NCBI GenBank assembly: GCA_916613615.1
Contig: OU744720.1
Coordinates: 6,179,749-6,243,748, forward strand
Length of the DNA: 64,000 nucleotides
DNA from: Steromphala cineraria
Lineage: Eukaryota > Mollusca > Gastropoda > Trochida > Trochidae
Reading direction: 5' to 3'
Part shown: piece by piece, positions 26,329 through 36,847 of the stretch
Numbering within the stretch: the first letter of the stretch is position 1
How the letters are laid out: the number at the start of each line of letters is the position of its first letter
Made by a program: the position numbers and the translations under genes
Notes under the pieces: generated by a model
Databases searched by the model: none
The model's input: the letters and a program-made list of their open reading frames with translations, nothing else
What the model was told of the DNA's origin: nothing

Positions 26329-26800
26329 TGAAAACAATCATACGAACATATATCATAAATAATCATACGTAGACGTGGAGCACGATGGTGTAGTGGTTAG
26401 CGTGCTGGCCTGTCACGCCAAAGGCCCGGGTTCGAATCCCGGTGGAGACACCAAAAATTTGTAACCTGGGCTTAACATTGTGTTGTGTCCTTGGGCAAGG
26501 CACTTCGTCCACATTGCACTCAGTTCACCCAGCTGTATAAATGGGTAACTGAACATGGGGAAAGTACGAACCTATATGGTCGCGCGAGGCGCTTAGTAGC
26601 TTGACTCGAAAGTACAATTCTTTCAGGGTAATAATATACATTGTACAGCCATTGTATCGCCGTTGAGCAGTCCTGGACTGGATACTAGGCGTTAAAATTA
26701 TTATTATTATTATTATTACATATATTAAAAATAATCATACGAACATATATTATAAATATTCATTCGTACATATTTTTAAAATAATCATACGTACATGCAC
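26329..26800. repeat. Dispersed 'aatcatacg.acatat' units flanking a SINE
   Basis: The unit AATCATACG(A/T)ACATAT or a close variant occurs at about 26,336 and 26,360 to the left of the SINE and at 26,732, 26,755 and 26,783 to the right, spaced about 25 bases. The SINE body therefore splits, or was followed by expansion of, a short tandem array. Confidence 0.7.
26375..26718 (+). mobile_element. tRNA-Asp-like SINE
   Basis: The head resembles tRNA-Asp: TGGTGTAGTGGTTAGCG as A box (about 26,387-26,402), an anticodon loop region CTGTCAC and GGTTCGAATCC as B box (26,429-26,439). A mismatched acceptor stem argues against a functional tRNA gene. The body contains TCCTTGGGCAAGGCACTT and ATAAATGGGTAACTG, a module I recall from widely distributed animal SINEs (MetaSINE-like; memory, not verified). 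The tail is (TTA)n at 26,696-26,718. RNA polymerase III would transcribe it and a LINE would supply reverse transcriptase. Confidence 0.85.
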
Positions 26801-27345
26801 CACCCTATTTTATACACAAGGTTTTTACCGTTAGAAACGAATGTAAATCCTCCACTAAAAACCGGACTGCTTTGACAGATGTCGTCTTGTAATTAGTTTT
26901 ACAAAGTGCTCGTTGAATGTCCAGGCATATTCTTTTTGTAAGGCGTATTTCGGAGAAATGTTTTTGTTATACATCCCAACATTACCCAAGTGGTTATTTA
27001 CAAAGGCCGCCTTTGTGAATATTACCAAGTGAGTGCAGATTGCTGATCTTCGATTTCACGTAAATTGCCGGCTTTGATCAAAACTTTGAAAATGTACCAT
27101 ACTTACGATGTTTGAAAATCTATGTATACCAAAGAGAAAAACAATGGTTTAAGATGTTAGTTTTGAATATAGTCAAAATATCTAGCAAACAAAGCATATA
27201 ATAATGGCTGATTGAAAACAGGCAACTATCATGAAGGTAATATTTTGCCAGATAAGTGAGATTAGGTTATTTAACATTACTTTGAATAATAAATTGAACT
27301 TTAAGCTAATATATATACATAAAACAATTATTGCGAAATACCTTA
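26801..27345. other. No gene seen
   Basis: AT-rich sequence without supportable features. Confidence 0.5.
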
Positions 27346-27626
27346 ACATTAAGCTCAGTCTAAGTAAACCTCGTCACAATATTACCCGTTTCACTCCGAT
27401 ATTGAGTCTAGAAAGGTCTATTAGAGGGTCGCGTCAGCCGACCTTTCTGTGACCTAAGATCCTCCAACGTTAAACGTACAAAGGCTATTGTTGTTTGGTA
27501 GGATGAGTTTTGATTCGTCAATTCGATACTTGGGTTGACGCGACCCTCTACTAGACCTTTCTTGACTCAACATCGGAGTGAAATGGGTAATATTGAGGCT
27601 ATAGGTTTTCTTAGACTGCATTAAGC
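27346..27626. mobile_element. Foldback MITE with ~90-bp arms
   Basis: The left arm 27,346-27,436 and right arm 27,536-27,626 are inverted copies. They share CATTAAGCTC at the outer ends, 'caatattaccc.tttcactccgat.ttgagtc' in the middle, and AGAGGGTCGCGTCA at the inner ends. The 100-bp centre is unique. It has no coding capacity. Confidence 0.85.
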
Positions 27627-28842
27627 TCTCAATACCGTAGCTATTTAAATGACAAAACAGAGATTATAGTATTTACAGCATTTTCTGATAGAAAATGTTA
27701 TTTATTATCAATTTATCATTTAGCAGGAGAGATATACATAACGTATTCACTCAAATAATATTTACTACAAAAGAGGATATTAGCATATATTTTTTCTTTT
27801 TGTTTAGGGATTTTTCTGTAATACTACTTATTTTAGTTCGAGAACGGAATTCCACACTAGTTTCATCCGCCAGAGGCGCTAGGATGGTTATATCAGCCCC
27901 TCGAGAATCACACAGGTTGACATTGCTTGACGTCAAGGCTGTCATGTGACCAAGTAGGCCGATCAGAAAGACGGAAATAATCCATTCATACAATAATCAC
28001 CTCCTTACAAACTGCCAATCAAATAAATATATCGACAGTTTTAGTGCTCGTTTTATTAGCTCCGTCCATGTCTTTTTGAAATAATAATCAGTGCCTGACG
28101 CTGATATTGACACTGCCTGTTTTATTGACAACAAGTGTTTCGTTTAGAGGGCAATACTAATGAATATTATTCTTTTGTAATCAATCATGCCTTTTTCCGT
28201 AAAACTTTTTTTTAAATGCGATGGAAACGTGCTTACTCAGATACATAGCCCTTTTTTAAGGAAACGTCACTTGAACAATTAGTTTGTCAAATTGATCAAT
28301 CGTTTAGCTGAGTTCCTATGATCTGATGATCCCTCCTGTTCCTGCAGTATTTCTGAAAGCCTCAAAGTAGTCTGCAAGTAGCCTACATTGTAACCTTTTG
28401 GTTTTCTTCTTTAAGTAACACAGGGAAAGATTTATAGATTCAACTGTTTCCAATTTTAGAAATAGAGTCAATTGTCAAGGAGTACTGCACAAATATACTT
28501 GTTTAGAAATCCTATGGATAAACAGGATAAAGACACTCGAAATCGAACACTCTCCCTCTTTTTAAAAATATAATAATGTAAGATATTGTTAACTTCATGT
28601 TGCTGTTTATACAGGCACTAGTTTAAGACAAATCACATTCCCGCTGCTGAAATTGAATAGAATGCATGTAATTATTGATAACGCGTTTTTCGTTGAGAGA
28701 ATCAACGATCAACTGACACCAATGATCACATTTAGTCACCACTTAAATATCACGTTGTCATTCTTCCGGGTGAAAATAATTGTTTTCAAATAACTATGGA
28801 CGTCTTTGAGAGGCATTTTAGAAGCAAGTTGGCAAACGTAAT
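27627..28842. other. No gene established
   Basis: A less AT-rich patch at 27,840-27,990 is open on the minus strand for about 80 codons and begins with a hydrophobic segment. That frame has no ATG before the hydrophobic stretch, so a secreted-protein exon is not supported. The rest is featureless. Confidence 0.4.
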
Positions 28843-29382
28843 TTGGCTTCTAATGTAAGAGATATTTTATGCTCACACGGTTTTGGTTATGTTTGGGAAC
28901 AGCAGTTTATTAATAGTATTTCATTGTTTGTCACTGAGTTTTTCAATAGACTAAAATTATGTTGTGAACAAGATTGGCACTCTTCCGTTCAAGATAGTTC
29001 TAAAGCTTATTTATATTGTATGTATAAACACAGTTTTTCAACAGAAATGTACATAACATCTTAAACCTGTGACAAATTTAGATATGCAATGGCCCGCTTA
29101 CGATGTTGTTCTAGTCATCTGAGAATAGAAACTGGTAGACATAATAAGGAACTTAGAGATGAGAGAACATGTAATGTATGTACATGTAATTATATAGAAG
29201 ACGAATATCACTTTATATTAATATGCAAATGTTATGATGAATTAAGGAATGAATTAATTCCGAAAAGATATTGTCAATTCCCAAGCAAACTTAAGTTGTA
29301 CTCTTTAATGTCTTCAAGTAACTCAATTATTATAAAACAATTAGCAACCTTTATTGTGAAAGCTATGCAATTGAGAGAATAA
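28843..29382 (+). pseudogene. Non-LTR retrotransposon C-terminal region
   Basis: One plus-strand frame from 28,843 to 29,382 holds HGFGYVWEQQ, then SSKAYLYCMYKH, then RLRCCSSHLRIETGR, then a cysteine/histidine motif CNVCTCNYIEDEYHF..C and a tail ending in MQLRE-stop. This order is the usual carboxy end, after the reverse transcriptase, of a class of non-LTR elements common in molluscs, cnidarians and fish. One in-frame stop at 29,062-29,064 breaks it. The upstream catalytic domains are absent, so it is a 5'-truncated dead copy. The clade is left open. Confidence 0.75.
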
Positions 29383-29464
29383 CTTTTGTAACACATGTAT
29401 TCGATATATTCTGTATCATGGGCCTATGACCTACATACTTCAAGTGAATAAACTTACTAGAAGC

Positions 29465-29640
29465 AGGTTTGATGAAGGAGAACAAGTTCTTATGGACAAT
29501 CAACTTGTTTATTGCATGTTATCAAGCAAGTGAAATGCGACGTTTCGGTGTAGATGCTAACACCGTAATCAAGCAAAGCAAGTGATCACACAATAAATAA
29601 GTTGATTATCCATAAGAACGTGTTCTTCTTCAAGTATAGA
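29465..29640 (-). repeat. Inverted repeat around a hammerhead-like core
   Basis: Arms 29,469-29,530 and 29,575-29,635 are inverted copies ('gaacaagttcttatgga.aatcaactt.tttattg'). On the minus strand the centre has a 6-bp stem CGGTGT/ACACCG followed directly by AAACGTC, matching the stem II-GAAA-C-GUC part of a hammerhead. The CUGANGA box is represented by UUGAUUA, two changes away. I recall Penelope-like element hammerheads with such minimal stem III, so this could be a decayed terminal repeat of that class. It directly follows the LINE remnant. Confidence 0.45.
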
Positions 29641-29984
29641 CGTTGGTTAAAGACAAGATAATGTGTCAAAATACATTAGATTAAAAGCGTCGGAAGATGA
29701 AGGTTTCTCAGAATATGTCACCCTCTGTCACTAAGGGCTTCATGTTTCAATTCTCGACACCTTAGCACACTTGCAAACTGTCGTCACGAATATTCTGCAC
29801 TAAATAAGTAAAACATTTGCTTCTACCGTTTAAACGTAATACTTAACTCCGAAATAAACATTATATTAAACGGAGGTCGTTGCGTATCCTCTATATCTCT
29901 CTTCAATTGCACTTGAATGCAGTTTCCGATATCGTTGTTGAGACTTCCAATACAGAAAGGCTTTATTTCATTTTTGCATTAGGG
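29641..29984. other. No gene seen
   Basis: Plain non-coding sequence between two repeats. Confidence 0.5.
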
Positions 29985-30256
29985 CGTGGTCACTGTGGTT
30001 CCCCTTTGCGGGGGCCACAGGCTCACCAAATAAACATTTAAGAACCCTAATTACTTAAGGAGTCTCTACATAACATTCAGCATTTCATGCCTTTTGCTTT
30101 AGGAGAAAAGGTGTATTTTAGGTTTTAATGGCCTTAATATTTGCCACATGGTTCTTGAGAAGAAATTCCACAAAGTTTACGGACGGACGGACGCCGGACA
30201 CAATGCCATGCTATAAGCCCATCGGGCGTTACAGGCCAGATGAGCTAAAAACTAAA
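29985..30256 (-). repeat. 5' part of the 'AGCTCATCTGGCC' repeat, inverted
   Basis: Read on the minus strand it starts TTTTAGCTCATCTGGCC, has the GCCCGATGGGCTTAT hairpin, (CGTC)n and 'aaactttgtggaattt', as at 53,422-53,520 on the plus strand. It carries a single degraded core unit and ends in a GGCCACAG-type segment. It is a non-coding dispersed repeat. Confidence 0.85.
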
Positions 30257-30936
30257 TGGCAACGTTTACAATATTCTGATATCTCAAAATCAAATAGATG
30301 AATCTTGTTTCCGATAAATTAGTTTTAATTGTAACAGAACCTCATATATAACAAAAGAGACAAATTTAGAAACAATAATAAGTTTTTCAAGGACTATTTT
30401 CTAGAGATACCGTCTATAGCTTTATTTGAATTCTTTGTTCTTATCAACTGTACCGACAATTCCCTAAAGAATCGGTCGATAGCACTGCATCTCCATCACA
30501 TCTATATCTAGTACTACAACTACATCGACCACCTTATCTCGTCTTCACATGTGTGATCTTATAGCTGAAGAGTCGCCTAAAAGCCAATTACTATACATCA
30601 AAGGAAACGCTACTGTAGAAAATATGTCACCAAGACAGTTTCTGGGTGATTCTTTGATATCATACAAAGCTGTTAACAATAAAACATGTAAAAAGAGTGG
30701 TTTGGTGCTTTGAAATTACTACATCAAAGGTTATACTTACTCGTCCCGTACATGGAGCGTATTATTTCGCCTGCCTACTTCTTTGCGTGCGGGTGGGTAT
30801 ATATGGCAGATGGTTGCATATGCAGAGCGCATGGACACCATACCCTCAACGCACACAATGTATGTTCCAGCATGTCATGTGCAAACATAGCAGGCAATTT
30901 TAACGAATCTTATTTTTTAACTTTATAAAATATATA
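30257..30936. other. No gene seen
   Basis: Host sequence up to the TA target site of the Tc1 element. Short frames around 30,700-30,928 have no motif. Confidence 0.5.
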
Positions 30937-30976
30937 CAGTACCGTGCCATAAGTTAACGGACACCTGGGACGTCAC
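30937..30976 (+). repeat. Left terminal inverted repeat of Tc1
   Basis: CAGTACCGTGCCATAAGTTA then ACGGACACC and GACGTCAC. It mismatches the right end at the CC/GG after CAGT and at a small indel after ACACC. Confidence 0.95.
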
Positions 30977-31145
30977 GCGTGTTGATAAAAAACACCGGCT
31001 TTCGTTTTTCGCGAATATCTTGAAATCCGCGAAACATTGTGATCTGAAATTATACACACGTAATGATGACGTCATCAATAATCGCGTGCAGTGCTCATTT
31101 GTCGTCTGCTATTCGTAGAAGCCGATTTCCGGTGATAACAAAAAC

Positions 31146-32177
31146 ATGGCTCGGCGGCGGAATGTAATGTCACCTGACAAGAAAGAAGTGATTGTTGACA
31201 TGCACTTAGGTGGAAAATCTTGCAGAGAAATCGCTAATCTACTCAGCATACCTAAAAGCACAATTAATGATGTCATTCGCCGATATAGCGAGCGTGGAAA
31301 TGTGGAAAACGGACGACGAACTGGGAGACCTAGAATTTTGAAACAGCGTGATAGAGGGGTGTTATTTCGAAACGTCAAAGTTAACAGAAAGTCATCACTA
31401 CTGGACATAACCCACAAATTTAATGAAAACCGACCTTCAGCAGTTTCTAAGCGAACAATTCAGAGGGAATTGTATCGGGAAGGCTACCATCGGAGGACTG
31501 TGAGAAAGAATATCAGAATTCGAGAAGTTAACAGAAGAAAAAGAGTTTCATGGTGCAGATCAAAACTGAGATCGCCGATTGTTGGATTTTGGGACAAAGT
31601 AATATTTAGTGATGAATCGAAGATAGAAATTGGGACTGACAACCGTGTGTACGTGTGGCGCAAGGTCGGAGAAGCTTACCTACCCGCATGTCTCGGCACG
31701 CCCCCGGGGAAACGTCTCAGTGTAATGCTGTGGGGATGCATTACTTTTGCAGGTGTTGGAACATTAGCATATCTGGAGGGAAGAGTTAATGCTGCTAAAT
31801 ACGAGGAAGTGTTAGAAACAAATTTATGGCCAGTTGTTGTTCGCCATTTTCCGAACAATAATTTCATTTTCCAAGATGACAATGCGCCGATTCACCGAGC
31901 CCAGTCTATCATCAACTTCAAGTTAAACAACCAAATTCAGTCGCTGTTGTGGCCTGCACAATCCCCAGATATAAACATAATTGAAAATATTTGGTTACGC
32001 GTCAAAAGAGAATTGAAAAAGAAAGTTCATGTGATAAACTCCACCGAAGACCTTCAGCGCGAAATCAGGGTGATCTGGGAATCCCTGTCTCAAGCGTATA
32101 TTCGGAACCTCTACAACTCGATCCCACGTCGGATTCGGAAAGTCTATACCTCAAAGGGATATATTACCAAATATTAG
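31146..32177 (+). CDS. Tc1 transposase, intact
   Basis: Cut-and-paste transposase of 343 residues, the usual Tc1 length. Residues 1-110 form the paired-type DNA-binding domain with two helix-turn-helix units. They include LGGKSCREIANLLSIPKSTI (21-40) and a GRPR hook at 60-63 that contacts the minor groove in this family. The RNase-H-like catalytic core carries D156 (VIFSDESKIEI), D245 (FQDDNAPIH) and E280 (SPDINIIENIW) with 34 residues between the last two, the DD34E signature. WPAQSPDINIIENIW is diagnostic for Tc1. The start is ATG in a good context (aacATGg), 209 bases inside the left end. There is no stop or frameshift, so it could be active. It acts in the nucleus on its own terminal repeats. 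Confidence 0.97.
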   Translation: MARRRNVMSPDKKEVIVDMHLGGKSCREIANLLSIPKSTINDVIRRYSERGNVENGRRTGRPRILKQRDRGVLFRNVKVNRKSSLLDITHKFNENRPSAVSKRTIQRELYREGYHRRTVRKNIRIREVNRRKRVSWCRSKLRSPIVGFWDKVIFSDESKIEIGTDNRVYVWRKVGEAYLPACLGTPPGKRLSVMLWGCITFAGVGTLAYLEGRVNAAKYEEVLETNLWPVVVRHFPNNNFIFQDDNAPIHRAQSIINFKLNNQIQSLLWPAQSPDINIIENIWLRVKRELKKKVHVINSTEDLQREIRVIWESLSQAYIRNLYNSIPRRIRKVYTSKGYITKY

Positions 32178-32243
32178 GTAAGTGGATTTAATATTTGATC
32201 TTAAGCGAGCAGTGAAAAAAAGGCAAATTTTGCTTCCGGGTTC

Positions 32244-32285
32244 GTGACGTCACCGAGGTGTCCGTTAACTTATGGCACGCCACTG
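32244..32285 (-). repeat. Right terminal inverted repeat of Tc1
   Basis: The reverse complement reads CAGTGGCGTGCCATAAGTTA, ACGGACACC, GTGACGTCAC, matching the left end. Confidence 0.95.
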
Positions 32286-34628
32286 TATGTAATATAAACA
32301 ATAACCAGCTCGAGACGGGGATTGATAGCTTACCTTTCCCTCGTTGTACGATTCAATTACTATATCTCGGGAAAGATAATCTTTCAATCCCTGTCACTCC
32401 TTAGTTATTGTTGAACTCATCAATTATGTTCCTAATCTCAACGTTTCATTACTTATACTTATAATCAATTGAATGCAAAATATTTGTATAATTCATTTCT
32501 TATTCTAAATAATTGGTTAATAAATAATCATAATCTTACACATTCAGACAGAAGATGAAGTACGCTCATCGTAAGTTAGACATAAGAAAAATCTGGACAT
32601 GTTATCATTCAGTTTAAAATCATTCTTCATTCGTGCGTTTCTTGCGCACAGCTGCGTTTTACTGCGTATGAGAAAATAGCTTTAAGCAAGTCGTTCGCAG
32701 TGAGTATACAGTGAAGTGTAAAGGGAAATTTACGTTTTTGAGTCGCGGTAATGCCTTAATAACCCATGCATTAATATTTTTAACTTCGTTACAATTTTTA
32801 AAAGAGATTTTTCGCAAAACATGTAATACGAATTTAAGCAAAAACTGAACTGTGTAATCCGTAGGTGACGTCCTTTGAAGGCTTGTTTTATTACATTGTA
32901 TATTTCAGACCTCTTAACTGAAGTGCAATTGATTGTAGGTTAAAGTTGAAAGTTGTTAGACTTTTCTTTAAAATGTTAAAACAATTTTGAATGTACGAAA
33001 TTGAGTTTATTCATGCATTATGTTTTTTATCAAAGTGGCTGCTGTAGCTAAGCGACATAAAAGATTTTCAACAATTTTCAATCAACTTCAGGAATTATTT
33101 CCAATACTTATTGAGGTCATATGTTTTACTTTGAGAACTAAAGAAGCATTATTGGAAAATACAAATTGGAAAATACAAATAAAAAATACGAATATAAATA
33201 CGAGATAATTGTAAATCAAAGTATTATTTGAGCAGTTTATATTAATTTCAAGTGCAGGTTTTCAGAAGGGGAACAGAATTCTAATTGATTGGGTATGGCG
33301 TCAATGCCACCTCTGAAACATTGCCATTCCAATAGCATTACGCTCATGGCTTTTTAATCGAAACCTGGACTTTTTCTAAAAGCTTACAACTTACAGCTTT
33401 GCAAAATGAATAAATAATTGAATAATCTCTATTCTTATTTAATGATTAAATATTTCTAGTTGACAATTTGAAGAAAATCAATTTTGATGCTGATAAAAGA
33501 CTTGAACAGATATGCACTCTTACAAGTATTAAAGAGATAGTCCGTGATTTTCATTGAATTGTTTTCACAATTATTCGCCGTATAAATGTTAAATACCATA
33601 TGTGCTGAAGTGAATAGAACGCATTACCCAACGTGTATATATGCAACAATGTCATATATTTGACAATCAAAAGTTTTGAATTCAAATCAATGTACACACA
33701 TTTGGGCAAAGCATCCCATTAAACATGCAGCAAACAAAGTGTTTTGTCGGGTTTATTTATGTTAAGAAGAAAACACTGTAAAAACGATCAGCAATAACAT
33801 ATGTATCAGCAACACTCAGTATGAAATATAACTTCGATAAAATAAAGAGTTCTGAAATTAATTTGTTACCATCGTGTTATCTACTGCAATGCTGTAAGGC
33901 ATGTCACTATACCATCAAATGTCCTTTAGAGTTTGTTTATCTTTATTAGCAGTTCAATAAATGTGATTATCATAGATGTATAATGTCTAAATTGTTCCTC
34001 ACTAGATAATGCCTTTTTACAAATATTTAACAATTTATATCACCAGTCGTTGATGCTTTGTAGTATTGTTGGACAAGTGTCTTTCTGAAACACTCAGATG
34101 AAAACAGTTATATCAATGATACGGATCTTGATCTGCTACTGTTACCTTATACAGGAACAATAAACAAATACAGAAAGATAGAGGATTGCGTCTAAGGAAA
34201 AGTCCGGAAATGACATGTTAAGCAGATTCTCATGTACCTTGGGACACGTCTTGTAATCCACAGCATCTTTCAAGTAAATGACGAGGAACAAGTGTCCAAG
34301 ATATTTAGAACTCCACCTCGAGCTATCATCACGTCAATTGCAAGCTTAGGCTAGAATTGGGGTGCTAATTGCATTGATTGTGGTGCCTATCTTTAGATCA
34401 GGCTAATTGATAGCACTTAATACAAAAGTTTATTCGGTGGTATCCATCTCTAAAACAGTAATTTTCATCATAATCAGTTTGTTTGACACCATATGCAAAT
34501 AGTGACACATATGTTGGTTGTTTAACAAACTTTTATGCAATTCAGTTTTCTTTTTCTTCCTTAGAATTTACGATTGATGATTTCCTCTGAATGTTTATCA
34601 ATACAGAATGCTTAGTAAGTATGCTGAG
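32286..34628. other. No gene seen; one short hairpin
   Basis: Host-type AT-rich DNA. At 32,317-32,392, 23-base arms (GGGATTG.TAG.TTACCTTTCCC and its inverse) flank a 28-base loop, a minor foldback. Nothing else is supportable. Confidence 0.5.
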
Positions 34629-34945
34629 GTGAAGTGAAGTGATATTGGGTTTAACGCCGCTTTCAAGAGTATTTCACTTATATCGCGGCGGCTAGTATTA
34701 TTGCAGGGAGAAAGCTCGCAACACTTTTGTGGTTGTGTATTGCAGTGAAACCTGTGAGCATCGGCTGGAACTAGCGAACCATGGGTGGTACTGCGCTGAA
34801 ATTCAGTGAAGCATTGCATCAAAACCTGAATGCGTGTAGAACAGTTCTCTACTGCAGATAAAGTTGCCGAGTCCCTAGCGGGATTCGAAGCACGGACCTT
34901 CTGATCCGAAGCCGAATGCGCTAACCACTGCGCTATCCCGCGCCC
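34629..34945 (-). mobile_element. tRNA-derived SINE with perfect 12-bp target duplication
   Basis: On the minus strand the head reads GGGCGCGGGATAGCGCAGTG with A box TAGCGCAGTGGTTAGCGC and B box GCTTCGAATCC, then a unique body. It ends with GGCGTTAAACCCAATATC and short TTCAC repeats. AAGTATGCTGAG is present on both sides (34,617-34,628 and 34,946-34,957). The 3' tail resembles the LINE-like tail at 51,975-52,038, suggesting shared retrotransposition machinery. No mutation disrupts the promoter boxes. Confidence 0.92.
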
Positions 34946-35251
34946 AAGTATGCTGAGAATTGATTGTCAAAGAGTACTATGTACGTGGTGCAATACAATT
35001 ACACTTTGTAAGCTTTCTTTGGATGTATATTGTCTTCCTCCAAATTAAATCTTTATTTTTTAATTGAAATTTGATTCTGTGTTTGTTATATATGGATATA
35101 TATTGACTTGAGTGTTCTTTTGTAGAAGTTAACTTGATATCAATTTATGAAATTATCAAGTTTTAATGTCTGTTTTAATATTCACGCCTTTTGAAAATGT
35201 AATACATAGAGGATATATTTTGTTTTGAGTGTGATATCATTTATCTCTCAT

Positions 35252-35318
35252 CGAGTGACGGGGTAGAGCCAGTATTTTCACGAGTGGCGCAGCCACGAGT
35301 GAAAATATAGGCTTTACT
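35252..35318 (+). repeat. GA-core hairpin 3
   Basis: The inner part reads TATTTTCAC-GA-GTGGC-GCA-GCCAC-GA-GTGAAAATA with perfect 9-bp and 5-bp arms. An outer 8-bp stem (GTAGAGCC with GGCTTTAC, one mismatch) extends it. Confidence 0.85.
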
Positions 35319-35686
35319 TTAGGACGGGGGTCCGTTTATTTTTAAATTATTTGAGCTCAAGTAAACGAATAGAAAGAAAATTATTTTGATCTTGACGAAA
35401 GGACGTATGTTTCATAGTAACCCTGCATATTAGTTAGTTGGCTATTGATTCCTAGGGGACTGATCCATCCTGACAAAATTGAACAGGTTCTTTCGTTAAC
35501 ACAATCAAAATACATTGTAGAAACAAGTAAATGATTTTCCAAAAGGTCGACAATATCTGGCAACATATTTTTTAACTTACTGAACTTTCATCGAATAAAA
35601 TTTTGATTTGTTTTCTTTCGAAGAAAACATTCATTATAACTATCACAGTCATGAAAACAATATATATTGTAATATTTCTTCTACAG
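35319..35686. other. Presumed intron or upstream sequence
   Basis: No gene feature is visible before the splice acceptor TTTCTTCTACAG at 35,675-35,686. Confidence 0.4.
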
Positions 35687-36490
35687 AGCCTATCAGCGAT
35701 GATGATCCTTTTGAAAGTATGCTGACCATTCTAAGAGATCAGAATGCTGATGTGACGGGTAACTAGTTAACACTTCAATCAGTCACTCTTTATAATTTTA
35801 ACTGCTTTATTCTAAGCATTTCCAATGTTAACATTTTCAAAATTGTTTGGAATTGCTATGTAATGCTGAGTGTTGTGTCTACAACACAATTACTTAATAT
35901 GTATCGTTAACTTTTTTTGGTTTAAGTTTGAAATAATACTGACAGTAGAAAATCATTTGCAGACACTCAAATGGTGGCCATAAAGAATGCTGTTGATGTA
36001 TCCGACATGATGGATGAAGGGGGTGCTTGGCAAGTTGGAATGATAAAACCAATGAAACGTAAAGGTGCGTGTCTTTTGAAATTCGTAAAAGTGTTTAAAG
36101 GAGCTCTCAACTACGAGGACTGCAAATCTGCTAAAGAAGGAACATGCGAAAGACCCGTATGGTCAGGGTGTATAGAGTCAAAGAAGGAGTGTTTTTTCCA
36201 ACTTATAAATCGTTTTACCAAACATAGTCAATTTTAGCTTTTGTGAAGAGTTGGTTTGTAGGTTAAATACTGTGAGAAACCGAACTTTCATATTATTTTC
36301 CCCATCAATAAATATTTTCTCCTTCATATAAATTTATCACGCAACTTACCTTTCTCATTTCAAATTATCAAAAAGGCCATTTAACGTAAACTCACCGAAG
36401 TAACTTTTCATTTTCACATCACCCATTCTTTCCACGATCATAAAGCTCCCATTCTTCGTAAATATCACTTCCTTCCATCACAAACAATAT

Positions 36491-36630
36491 ACAATTATAG
36501 ACTCTTGTAGAGGTCGATATCGGTTTTTATTGACCTGAGTAAAACAATATCGACCGAGCTTGCGATGTCGATATTGTTTTACTCAGGTCAATGAAAACCG
36601 ATATTGACCTCTACAAGAGTCTATAATTGT
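36491..36630. repeat. 64-bp-arm palindrome, GA-core hairpin 4
   Basis: Arms 36,491-36,554 and 36,567-36,630 are inverted copies with two mismatches (G/A at the GATATCGG/AATATCGG site and T/C in the GGTTTT run). The 12-base centre is C-GA-GC-TT-GC-GA-T. It lies 218 bases beyond the stop codon of the minus-strand recombinase gene. Such a structure would extrude as a cruciform or fold in RNA, and may be the 3' end of the element. Confidence 0.95.
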
Positions 36631-36847
36631 TTTATTAAATTTACAAAAGACAACCACGGGTAAACATTGACAATGTTTAATCCAACACTATGTCATCTCA
36701 GGTTTACAGCTCATCAATAGGTTTCACATCACCACATTGAAAATGACTTAATAAATATACAGACAAGAACATCAAAAGCAACTATAACTTGACTATCAAC
36801 CTTAGGAGGGCGATTTCCAATAAAGAATTATTGTTTGTACAGCTTAG

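Larger units (their letters stand above)
30937..32285 (+). mobile_element. Complete Tc1 transposon
   Basis: The 1,349-bp element starts CAGTACCGTGCCATAAG and ends with the inverse of CAGTGGCGTGCCATAAG, flanked on both sides by TA (30,935-30,936 and 32,286-32,287), the Tc1/mariner target duplication. The inverted ends run about 40 bp, sharing GTTAACGGACACC, then a GTGACGTCAC-like segment with small differences. Inside is one uninterrupted transposase gene. High end identity and an intact frame suggest a recent insertion. Confidence 0.96.

Noticed and set aside
26383..26453. A functional tRNA-Asp gene
   Set aside because: The A and B boxes fit, but the acceptor stem does not pair and the sequence continues into a SINE body with a (TTA)n tail.
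27751..27993. First exon of a secreted protein on the minus strand
   Set aside because: The hydrophobic segment looks like a signal peptide, but there is no ATG ahead of it in frame, a stop lies just upstream, and no convincing donor site follows.
1..30900. CRISPR arrays or prokaryotic operons
   Set aside because: No regular spacer-repeat arrays or closely packed genes. Introns, SINEs and LTR elements show that the DNA is eukaryotic.
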